NCBI RefSeq assembly: GCF_001637205.1
Contig: NZ_LVJH01000001.1
Span: 19,984-83,983, forward strand
DNA length: 64,000 bases
Origin: Paenibacillus glacialis
Lineage (GTDB): Bacteria; Bacillota; Bacilli; Paenibacillales; Paenibacillaceae
Direction of reading: 5' to 3'
Of the stretch, positions 57,990-64,000 are shown piece after piece (position 1 is the first letter of the stretch; each line of letters opens with the position of its first letter). The notes beneath the pieces were generated by a model, which worked only from the letters and a program-made list of their open reading frames with translations, was not told the origin of the DNA and did not search any database. Position numbers and translations under genes: made by a program.

Positions 57990-58202
57990 AACTCTCGCTA
58001 GCCTCCATATTATGTCTATTACAATCTAATAAATCTTTTTACGCTTCTCAATTGTATCTTTGCGCATTTATTCACAAGCAAGAAGATGTCGTCCCTAGAT
58101 GTCTTATCTATGAAGCGTAAGTAATGCCATTTTACACTAAACGTTATATTTTGTATATTTTAATTTAAAGTAATTTGACGATTTAGGTACCACAATACCA
58201 CA

Positions 58203-58268
58203 AAAAAACCTTCCCTCTATGCCTTCCAAATCGAAAGAAGACACAGGCAGAAGGTCGAGGGTGCTTTT
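58203..58268 (-). terminator. Terminator-like hairpin after gerE
   Basis: On the minus strand ACCCTCGACCTTCTGCCT pairs imperfectly with AGGCATAGAGGGAAGGT, and TTTTTTTG follows. The loop is long (about 30 bases), so strength is uncertain. Confidence 0.6.
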
Positions 58269-58281
58269 TTGAAGGCATGAT

Positions 58282-58506
58282 TCAAATAATGAGTTCGCCT
58301 TGCTTAATTAACTCAACTACAGCTTGCGAACGGCCTTTGACATTGAGTTTTTGCATGACATTGGAGATGTGGTTACGCACCGTTTTTTCGCTTATAAATA
58401 AAAGCCCGGCGATGTCGCGTGTCGTTTTGTCCTGAACGAGCAGTTCAAAAACTTCACGTTCACGGTGGGTCAACAAAAATTTGCTATTGTGCTCGTTTCC
58501 CTTCAA
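58282..58506 (-). CDS. gerE: Spore germination/coat gene regulator GerE
   Basis: GerE is the small LuxR-type DNA-binding protein that acts late in the mother cell with sigma-K to control coat genes. The 74-residue product has LLTHREREVFELLVQDKTTR and FISEKTVRNHISNVMQKLNV, then KGRSQAVVELIKQGELII, closely matching GerE throughout. I choose TTG 58506, about ten bases after AAGGAGG, giving exactly the 74-residue length I recall for B. subtilis GerE; an upstream GTG is too close to that site and earlier codons add an unlikely tail. Confidence 0.93.
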   Translation of the reverse strand: MKGNEHNSKFLLTHREREVFELLVQDKTTRDIAGLLFISEKTVRNHISNVMQKLNVKGRSQAVVELIKQGELII

Positions 58507-58570
58507 TGGTGTCACCCCTCCTTGCTCGGGTTTTTTATGGTATAACAAGGTAAAGGGATACAGTCAACTC

Positions 58571-58597
58571 ATTCTATGAATAGCATGGGGTAATGGT
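58571..58597 (-). promoter_or_regulatory. Sigma-K-like promoter of gerE
   Basis: On the minus strand AC (58596-58597), 17 bp, then CATAGAAT (58571-58578), matches the sigma-K pattern AC-N17-CATANNNT, about 65 bp before the gerE start. gerE is sigma-K-dependent in B. subtilis. Confidence 0.6.
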
Positions 58598-58690
58598 GCT
58601 TTGTATACATAAAAATAGGCTTATTCAATTGTTAATCTATCATCATCTCACATTTGAATTCGATAGAATCATGTTCAGGAAGCAATAGAA

Positions 58691-58735
58691 AAATGCCAAG
58701 GCACCTGATTCATGATCTCAGGATTCTTGGCATTT
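58691..58735 (-). terminator. Terminator of the YhcN/YlaJ gene
   Basis: AAATGCCAAG / CTTGGCATTT with an inner CCTGA/TCAGG stem, 24 bp past the stop. The minus strand continues TTTTTC. Confidence 0.75.
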
Positions 58736-58758
58736 CATTTCCTTCATCTTATTATGTT

Positions 58759-59658
58759 TTAGCGACTCATGTTGTTTACATTGTTTACAGGTGCATTATT
58801 CACATGGTTCCCTGATGCAGTCGGAAAAATCCGATTAACCAACACTTGAAATTCTTCTGCTGCACCACTAATTGGATGACCATTGGACACATCTGTTACA
58901 AAATTACCAACGCGATCCACAAAGTCTGGGTTCGCTGATACGTAAACATTCTTTACGCTAGGATCACTCTTCTTAACAAGATCGGCAATTTTATCCTTCA
59001 CTTCTTGAGTCATATACTGATCCTCATCCCTCACGACATTACTACCTGATTTAGGGGAAGTAGTCGTTAACCCGCGCATTAAACCATTGCTATGGGTCCC
59101 AACTGTTCCATATCCATTGTTTATATTTGCTGGGTAATTACCACCCGTTTGATTTCTCACATTAGACCCTCTATCTGATATTGATGGTGCTCCAACGCCC
59201 ATCATGTTTCCGTCATTACCCAAATTACTTATCCCAGTACCTCTTGTCCGATTCAAGTTCGTTGATGTGCCACGCAAAGTATTATGGTCATTTATCGATA
59301 CAGCAACATAAGCGTTGTGGTCCGTTAACATGACATTTGCTGAGTTAACCTCTTTCAATTTAACGATTTTATCTGATATTTCTTTGCTGTGCCTTAGATT
59401 TCCCATAGTGGTATTACTACGTGTATGGAGACCATCATTCACAGATCTCGTACCGTATCGATTGACACCGTCATTCACAGATCTCGTACCGTATCGATTG
59501 ACACCGTCAATCATATGATTTGTATTATACTTCACACTTTTTGTACGTACTGTATCGTTTGTTTTTTTCGTCATCCCACACCCTGTTAATCCAGTAACGG
59601 TCATTCCCAAAAGAAGTGTTGCCGATAGTAAGGACAAACTAACTGTTTTTGCTCGCAT
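58759..59658 (-). CDS. YhcN/YlaJ-family sporulation lipoprotein with repeats
   Basis: The 299-residue protein has a lipoprotein signal (LLGMTVTGLTGCGMTKKT, Cys about residue 27), a 12-residue tandem repeat NDGVNRYGTRSV (about 50-75, encoded by two perfect 36-bp copies at 59435-59506), a YhcN/YlaJ-type domain in two parts (about 90-125 with EISDKIVKLKEVNSANVMLT; and 212-285 with MTQEVKDKIADLVKKSDPSV), and an Asn/Gly-rich insert between. Family members are forespore inner-membrane lipoproteins. The repeat length is likely variable between strains. Confidence 0.85.
   Translation of the reverse strand: MRAKTVSLSLLSATLLLGMTVTGLTGCGMTKKTNDTVRTKSVKYNTNHMIDGVNRYGTRSVNDGVNRYGTRSVNDGLHTRSNTTMGNLRHSKEISDKIVKLKEVNSANVMLTDHNAYVAVSINDHNTLRGTSTNLNRTRGTGISNLGNDGNMMGVGAPSISDRGSNVRNQTGGNYPANINNGYGTVGTHSNGLMRGLTTTSPKSGSNVVRDEDQYMTQEVKDKIADLVKKSDPSVKNVYVSANPDFVDRVGNFVTDVSNGHPISGAAEEFQVLVNRIFPTASGNHVNNAPVNNVNNMSR
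59435..59506. repeat. Two perfect 36-bp tandem repeats within the YhcN/YlaJ gene
   Basis: Copies at 59435-59470 and 59471-59506 are identical (each starts TCATTCACAGATCTCG), in frame with the protein and worth 12 residues each. A diverged further copy flanks each side. Confidence 0.97.
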
Positions 59659-59702
59659 TCTAACGCCTCCTTATGATGTAAAAATCTAATGTTAACATCA
59701 TA

Positions 59703-59732
59703 TAGAATGCTCGTTACTGTTCAGAGCTATGC
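59703..59732 (-). promoter_or_regulatory. Sigma-G-like promoter of the YhcN/YlaJ gene
   Basis: GCATA (59728-59732) and CATTCTA (59703-59709) on the minus strand, 18 bp apart, fit the forespore sigma-G pattern (gNATR-N18-CATNNTA), about 45 bp before the start codon. Confidence 0.65.
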
Positions 59733-59838
59733 TGGAAAGGTTTTGTATCTATTCTAAAAACCACAACGGCACTTGTCCTTTTTAATACATATGACAGATT
59801 ATCAAGCTCTGTCGCACTTGGATTGACAATCTGTATAT

Positions 59839-59863
59839 CAAAAAAGCTGCACGAATGCAGCTT
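59839..59863 (-). terminator. Terminator of the basic repeat protein gene
   Basis: AAGCTGC-ACGAAT-GCAGCTT followed on the minus strand by TTTTTGATA, 14 bp past the stop. Confidence 0.8.
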
Positions 59864-59876
59864 ATCACAAAAAGCG

Positions 59877-60242
59877 CTATTGAGATTTATATCCTAACTG
59901 GTTACCATCTTCGAATCCTTGGGCAAATCCTTGGGCAAATCCAGTATTAAAACCTTTATTATATGCTTCATCGTAACTTTTACTATTTGATAAACCCTTA
60001 CCAATCTCAGTAGTCGTTGTCTGCACAGGTACTACTGGAATTGCAGCAATCTTAGGTGTTGGGGCATGGCGTTTTTTCTTACTAAGTAACGTCTGTTGTT
60101 TTCTTCTAGTTGATCCGAATACTCGATAATATCGAGCGTTCCATGCTTTATACTTCTTTAATTTCAACGCCCTCGTGCTTACTTTACATGGGGCATATGT
60201 TCTTTTCGATCTGGACTGTACCTTTTTCTTAATCATCCTCAT
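59877..60242 (-). CDS. Small basic protein with GFAQGF repeats
   Basis: 121 residues, not recognised. The first half is strongly basic (KKKVQSRSKRTYAPCKVSTR, LKLKKYKAWNARYYRV, STRRKQQTLLSKKKRHAP), then an Ala/Thr/Pro-rich linker, then an aromatic-Gly repeat (YNKGFNTGFAQGFAQGFEDG). No signal peptide or membrane segment. GGAGGTG precedes the ATG. It is the last gene of the glycosyltransferase/repeat-protein cluster and shares basic N-termini with two of the enzymes. A spore-surface or coat location is an inference. Confidence 0.6.
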   Translation of the reverse strand: MRMIKKKVQSRSKRTYAPCKVSTRALKLKKYKAWNARYYRVFGSTRRKQQTLLSKKKRHAPTPKIAAIPVVPVQTTTTEIGKGLSNSKSYDEAYNKGFNTGFAQGFAQGFEDGNQLGYKSQ

Positions 60243-60327
60243 TATAATGCACCTCCTAGCGCATGCTTGCTATAGCATATGCTGAGGTCTTGAGACGGTT
60301 CCTGAATTTTAAATAATATGAGATCTT

Positions 60328-61092
60328 TTACGTTCCATCTTCTTCTTTATTAGGCAATAAAAAATCATAAGGATCGACTTGCCACTTATCGATAAATAGT
60401 TGATGGTTCCTTATGATCAGATCGTGCCATCCTTCTGGATATCTTTTCTTAAAGCTAGCACTTCCCTCATGATGAACAAGAACATCACCACATATTAATA
60501 ACTTATATCCATGTGAGCGTGCACGAAAGCAGTAATCATCATCTTCAAAGTGTCCTGGAGAAAAGCGTTCATCCAGCATGCCAATCCTATCCATGAGTTC
60601 CCTTCGGAACAAGAAACATAACCCAACAATTCGCTCCACAACTTGCCATTTTGAACAATCTGGGATGTTCCATTGGCTCGCTAATTGGTGGAATTGTTGC
60701 ATATCTTCATAGTCACACGCCACTTTTTGTATCCCGCTCATATTTCTAGTTACCGGACCTACAATCCCGATTTCTTCTTCACTGTACAAAGCATTGAGCA
60801 TATTATTCAGCCATCCTTGTGATACAATCACATCATTGTTCAGCAAAAGAATCTGGTCTCCACTCGCGGCTGACATACCCAGATTACACGCAATCGGAAA
60901 GCCTGTATTATTAGGAAGAGATATGAATAGAATCTTCTCATTTAGACAATACTCAAGCGTACCATCACTCGATCCGTTATCAACTACAATAATTTCGTAG
61001 GGTAAATCTGTATATAAGCGGATAGATTCTACACAAGAAATTAACAAAGGTAATCCATCAAACGTTGGAATTATAATACTAGTAACGCTCAT
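60328..61092 (-). CDS. Family-2 glycosyltransferase
   Basis: The 254-residue protein is a GT-A enzyme: SIIIPTFDGLPLLISCVESI, VVDNGSSDGTLEY (about residue 36-48), DQILLLNNDVIVSQGWLNNM with the NDD-like metal motif, and FEDDDYCFRARSHGYKLLIC (about 188). This is the rhamnosyl/EpsH-like pattern. No membrane segment. It overlaps the next upstream gene by four bases (ATGA), so it is coupled to the other two transferases. The acceptor could be the repeat protein upstream (inference). Confidence 0.88.
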   Translation of the reverse strand: MSVTSIIIPTFDGLPLLISCVESIRLYTDLPYEIIVVDNGSSDGTLEYCLNEKILFISLPNNTGFPIACNLGMSAASGDQILLLNNDVIVSQGWLNNMLNALYSEEEIGIVGPVTRNMSGIQKVACDYEDMQQFHQLASQWNIPDCSKWQVVERIVGLCFLFRRELMDRIGMLDERFSPGHFEDDDYCFRARSHGYKLLICGDVLVHHEGSASFKKRYPEGWHDLIIRNHQLFIDKWQVDPYDFLLPNKEEDGT

Positions 61093-61976
61093 ATTAGATT
61101 CCTCCGCTTCGCAAGTTGAGATCTTGACTCGTTTGGCAATTGAAGCCTCGTACCCGTCATTTCCATGACCGCACTTAATGCTTCTATATGATCCCCCATA
61201 ATGAGTTGAGTAACGTCATTATCCAGACCTATATTTCTAGCTCTCACACGATTATGATTCACCACATCAACTCGGTGGACGCAAGCTACCTTAAGTCCTT
61301 TCATAATAGCTAATGCCTGAGCCTTCGGAGGAACGATCAATGACGTTACCCCTACCATTTGAATGGCGCGACGAGATAATGCATGGGGTACAGCTGTTAG
61401 TGAGTTTGCCTGCAAATCATCTCTATTTAATACTCGATTAAGGAAACTTTTACACCGTGTTACACTATCCTGCCGGTAAAAGGGAGGGACCCAAGCAGAA
61501 ATATCGTTTAATGCAACGTCTACCCCCTGATCTACAGCGATCAAGAACGGCATGAGTTCACTTGCACTAATGACTATATCCCCATCCATATAAAGAACGA
61601 TATCCGTATTCGTCAATTTCGTTCCTGCTGCCCGCCCGACATCATGACCTATTCGATCAGGATAGTGAATAACCATTGCCTTCGAGCTTCTTCTTGCTAC
61701 CTGAAAGCTCTGATCTGTACAGCCATTTAACACAACCACGATTTGGGAAATAGGTAGCTTTTCCAGCTCCTGTAATACTTGCCCTATGGTCTTATCTTCG
61801 TTACACACCGATATCACTACTGATGCAGAATGTGTTAATTCACTCATTTCCTCCTTCATACGAAGGTTATTTTCCGGTTGCGCTTTACTAATGCGTTGAT
61901 GCCAAGGGCGTTTAATATATCTCGTTCTTCTTCTCAACTTGATACGTGTTTTGACAGCAATTCGTTTCCTTCTCAT
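61089..61976 (-). CDS. Family-2 glycosyltransferase with arginine-rich N-terminus
   Basis: The 295-residue protein starts with a highly basic stretch (MRRKRIAVKTRIKLRRRTR, about 1-35) and then a GT-A domain: SASVVISVCNEDKTIGQVLQ, VVVLNGCTDQS, GHDVGRAAG, and a DGD metal motif in VLYMDGDIVIS (about 143). It is a paralogue of the next upstream gene (GHDVGR, DGDxVI, TAVPHALSRRA in both). Its start is four bases after the upstream stop. The basic tail may tether it to an anionic surface or acceptor (inference). Confidence 0.85.
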   Translation of the reverse strand: MRRKRIAVKTRIKLRRRTRYIKRPWHQRISKAQPENNLRMKEEMSELTHSASVVISVCNEDKTIGQVLQELEKLPISQIVVVLNGCTDQSFQVARRSSKAMVIHYPDRIGHDVGRAAGTKLTNTDIVLYMDGDIVISASELMPFLIAVDQGVDVALNDISAWVPPFYRQDSVTRCKSFLNRVLNRDDLQANSLTAVPHALSRRAIQMVGVTSLIVPPKAQALAIMKGLKVACVHRVDVVNHNRVRARNIGLDNDVTQLIMGDHIEALSAVMEMTGTRLQLPNESRSQLAKRRNLI

Positions 61977-61979
61977 CTC

Positions 61980-62792
61980 TCACCTCACCTTATCCCGCTT
62001 ACGTTGTAGATCCGAGTACCCTGCACGAGGTCCCTTCTGTTTCATCAACCAGTTGATGGCTTCCAGATGATCTCCTGTTATCATCGCTTCTAAAGGATCA
62101 ACATTATTCTTTTTTACGCGACGAGGATTTAATTTCCCGACCTGTATAGAATGAACTGGCTTAACTTTCAATCCCTTGGATATCGCTATAGTGTGAGCAA
62201 GTGGAGGAATAGCCAAAGACTCTGCACCTATCTCCTTTAGTGCTCTTCGACTAATTGCATGAGGAACAGTCGTAAGTGAGGCTCCTTTTAGATCAGAGCG
62301 CCCCAACATAACATTTAATACGTGCTTGGACAATATCACACGATGCACCGGTATATGATGAATAGGTCCTCTATAATCATTCAGTGCGAAATCCACACCA
62401 GATAATACTGCCCTAACAAACGGTGCAAGTTGGAATGATGGAATAACCATATCTCCATCAATAAATAAAAGCACCTTCCCCTTTGCCGCTTGGGCTCCAA
62501 CAAATCGTCCCACATCATGCCCTAATGGATCTTCTCCATGAATGACGATAGCTCCAAGTCTAGTAGCTATCCTGTCTGTACCATCTGTGGAGCCATTGGC
62601 TACAACTATAACTTCCGTACTCGGATGAACACGAGCCGCTTCACGTATGACTGCTTCTATCCTTCTTTGCTCGTTCAGAGCTGGTATAATGACAGATACC
62701 ACTGGCAACTTATGATTTCTAATGACCACTGGTTTAATTTTAATTGTTGCCTGAGGCCGATGCCTTGTCTTGGACCGGAGCCTTCTCTGCAT
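61980..62792 (-). CDS. Family-2 glycosyltransferase with basic N-terminus (paralogue)
   Basis: I start it at ATG 62792, which follows GGAGGAGG by nine bases; the longer frame to 62963 would include a strong terminator. The 270-residue protein begins QRRLRSKTRHRPQATIKIK, then VSVIIPALNEQRRIEAVI, VVANGSTDGTDRIA, GHDVGRFVGA, LFIDGDMVIPSF (about 110), and TTVPHAISRRALKEIG. It is paralogous to the downstream gene, sharing the order of these motifs. It is the first transferase after the repeat-protein gene. Confidence 0.87.
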   Translation of the reverse strand: MQRRLRSKTRHRPQATIKIKPVVIRNHKLPVVSVIIPALNEQRRIEAVIREAARVHPSTEVIVVANGSTDGTDRIATRLGAIVIHGEDPLGHDVGRFVGAQAAKGKVLLFIDGDMVIPSFQLAPFVRAVLSGVDFALNDYRGPIHHIPVHRVILSKHVLNVMLGRSDLKGASLTTVPHAISRRALKEIGAESLAIPPLAHTIAISKGLKVKPVHSIQVGKLNPRRVKKNNVDPLEAMITGDHLEAINWLMKQKGPRAGYSDLQRKRDKVR

Positions 62793-62924
62793 GGCCAATT
62801 TCCTCCTCCAACATGAAATGGTAGCAATATTTATGCTGTTCTCTTCACATTTTATGTTTCTACCTCCGCGTATGGTAACGGCATATGTGCAATTAGCTAG
62901 TAACAATACCCACATGAGGATCGC

Positions 62925-62957
62925 AAAAAAAAGCACGGAGTCATATTTCCCGTGCTT
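62925..62957 (-). terminator. Terminator of the decapeptide-repeat protein gene
   Basis: On the minus strand AAGCACGG / CCGTGCTT with an 11-base loop is followed by TTTTTTTG, 20 bp past the stop. It separates the repeat protein from the downstream transferases, which probably have a promoter in 62793-62925. Confidence 0.85.
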
Positions 62958-62977
62958 AATCATTTATATGAAGAATC

Positions 62978-64000
62978 TTAGATAGACGGACCTACGGCGA
63001 TCCACGAAACAAAACCATACTTATGGCGGCTACCTTGATTACGTACGACTTCAATAACTGACGAGTCCTCTTGCTGAGACTTCAGTGCCGCATAGAAGAA
63101 GGGATGACTACACATCGCAACAATAACATAATGGATACTGTCGAATGCTTGATCGAACCGCACATCAACCTCTACACTACTCTCATCACCTGTGAATACG
63201 AAAGCGGTCATTCCAAACTGCTGCATCGACGGAGCACCTATACTACTGATTACTGGAGCAAATGCTAAATGTGCCAAGGACACGGTATTGTCCGCCAATT
63301 TGGCACCTTGCACCGCTCCATCGGCTAACTTCTCATGATTGATACTATTATCGGCTAAAGATTCTGTTCCTACAGCTCCAGGCACAAGATGTTTACTGTC
63401 TACCGAATTTATTGCCAAATGCTCACCATAGATTCCTTGAGCAGCAATTTTGGGACCATACACCGCTTCATCCTGAATATGATCACAGGTGACCGAATTA
63501 TCTTCAATATGTTCAGAGGACACAGAACCAGGCTGAAGATGCCGCCCACTAATGAGTTGCTCTTGAATATGATGAGAAAGAATGACACCTTCCTGAAGAT
63601 GTTTAGAATGGATCAATCCCGCTTGCAGATGAGATTCCGTTATCAGCTCTGGTTGAAGATGATGCGAATAAATCGCTTGAGTCTGAAGATGATTTGCTGT
63701 AACTGATCCATTACTGAGATGCTCACTTTGTACAATGTCTTTCGATAAATGCTCTGATTGAATCGCTCCCGGCTGAATTTTATCCGAGCTTACGGCCTGT
63801 TCCTTCAAGATATCACTGTCTACGACACCGCTTTGAAAGTGGGAGGTAGCTAGTGAAGCAGATTGCAATTTATCCCCATCAATACTACCTTTAGGAAGCC
63901 ATTGTCCAGATTTCAACTCATCGCTCAGATGCGAAAGGGTGACCGAATTATCTTCAATATGTTCAGAGGACACAGAACTAGGCTGAAGATGCCGCCCACT
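62978..64000 (-). CDS. Decapeptide-repeat surface protein with WIAG-like tail (3' part)
   Basis: The frame is open to the right edge, so the true start is outside; at least 340 residues are visible. From the edge to 63260 the protein is a solenoid of about 25 ten-residue units, consensus x-(A/S/G)-(I/V)-x-x-x-(H/K)-(L/I)-x-x, for example GAIQSEHLSK, GSVTANHLQT and GLIHSKHLQE. After it a 93-residue domain begins SSIGAPSMQQFGMTAF and ends FVSWIAVGPSI, close to the WIAG-tail of Bacillales repeat proteins as I recall it. It is not a phage tail gene by context. Probably a secreted or spore-surface fibre, perhaps glycosylated by the three transferases that follow. Confidence 0.8.
   Translation of the reverse strand, partial: SGRHLQPSSVSSEHIEDNSVTLSHLSDELKSGQWLPKGSIDGDKLQSASLATSHFQSGVVDSDILKEQAVSSDKIQPGAIQSEHLSKDIVQSEHLSNGSVTANHLQTQAIYSHHLQPELITESHLQAGLIHSKHLQEGVILSHHIQEQLISGRHLQPGSVSSEHIEDNSVTCDHIQDEAVYGPKIAAQGIYGEHLAINSVDSKHLVPGAVGTESLADNSINHEKLADGAVQGAKLADNTVSLAHLAFAPVISSIGAPSMQQFGMTAFVFTGDESSVEVDVRFDQAFDSIHYVIVAMCSHPFFYAALKSQQEDSSVIEVVRNQGSRHKYGFVSWIAVGPSI
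63488..63550. repeat. 63-bp direct repeat, copy 1
   Basis: 63488-63550 and 63938-64000 differ by one base and are exactly 450 bp (150 residues, 15 decapeptide units) apart. Copy 2 reaches the window edge, so the match probably continues. Confidence 0.95.
63938..64000. repeat. 63-bp direct repeat, copy 2
   Basis: Partner of 63488-63550 (62 of 63 identical, starts GGTGACCGAATTATC), encoding SSEHIEDNSVT in both. It is cut by the window edge. Confidence 0.95.

Noticed and set aside
59315..59518. Plus-strand frame with PYRLTP repeats
   Set aside because: It is the complement of the tandem repeat in the YhcN/YlaJ gene; no start site.
61980..62963. Longer 327-residue form of the first GT2 enzyme
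   Set aside because: The extra N-terminus would read through a strong terminator, and a far better ribosome-binding site precedes ATG 62792.
63260..64000. CRISPR-like regular repeats
   Set aside because: The 30-bp period is degenerate, in frame and codes for decapeptides; there are no unique spacers or cas genes.
62978..64000. Phage tail-fibre gene
   Set aside because: Similar repeats occur in tail fibres, but no structural, integrase or lysis genes are near, and the neighbours are sporulation and glycosyltransferase genes.

Overview
The window looks like chromosomal DNA from a low-to-moderate G+C, endospore-forming Bacillales, most likely Paenibacillus or a close relative. This is inferred from conserved gene order (murC-folC-valS-spoVID; hemL-hemB-cobA/hemD-hemC-hemX-hemA; engB-lonA-lonB; clpX-clpP-tig; rdgB-rph-gerM), from sporulation genes (spoVID, gerM, gerE, cse60, a YhcN/YlaJ lipoprotein), and from Gram-positive regulators (T-box, yybP-ykoY riboswitch, PerR, Fur and PhoP boxes). 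I see no intact transposase, prophage, CRISPR array or replication origin.

Region 1 (1-28.6 kb) is housekeeping, almost all on the minus strand. It holds cell wall and folate ligases, valS behind a T-box, spoVID and an RluA-type pseudouridine synthase. A seven-gene tetrapyrrole operon follows, with siroheme functions embedded in it and a PerR box at its promoter. Next come speD, the proteolysis and chaperone genes engB, lonA, lonB, clpX, clpP and tig, and ispG. Region 2 (28.7-41.6 kb) is more accessory. It has a ysoA-like gene, a tRNA-Arg(UCU), a small sporulation cluster (Gre-like, Cse60 and a 52-residue membrane protein), a Pho-controlled propeller-pstS-pstC-pstA operon without pstB, an M20 amidohydrolase, a decayed LuxR regulator, a Fur-controlled siderophore regulator with its binding protein, and a second inverted tRNA-Arg(UCU). 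Region 3 (41.7-46.9 kb) has asnB, the rdgB-rph-gerM operon and a PgpA-family gene.

Region 4 (47.1-53.1 kb) is a surface-glycan module: galE, a 999-residue three-domain glycosyltransferase with a lysine-rich repeat tail, a second glycosyltransferase and a methyltransferase. Region 5 (53.3-58 kb) has an MBL hydrolase, a Mn2+-riboswitch-controlled TerC protein and an NMT1-type ABC importer. Region 6 (58.2-64 kb) is late-sporulation and surface related: gerE with a sigma-K-like promoter, a YhcN/YlaJ lipoprotein with a sigma-G-like promoter, a basic repeat protein, three family-2 glycosyltransferases and the 3' part of a gene for a decapeptide-repeat protein ending in a WIAG-like tail.

The best candidate for an undescribed system is 59.9-64 kb: a long perfect-register decapeptide solenoid protein followed by three small glycosyltransferases and a basic protein, next to sporulation genes. 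I infer that it builds a glycosylated spore-surface structure; the sequence alone does not prove this.
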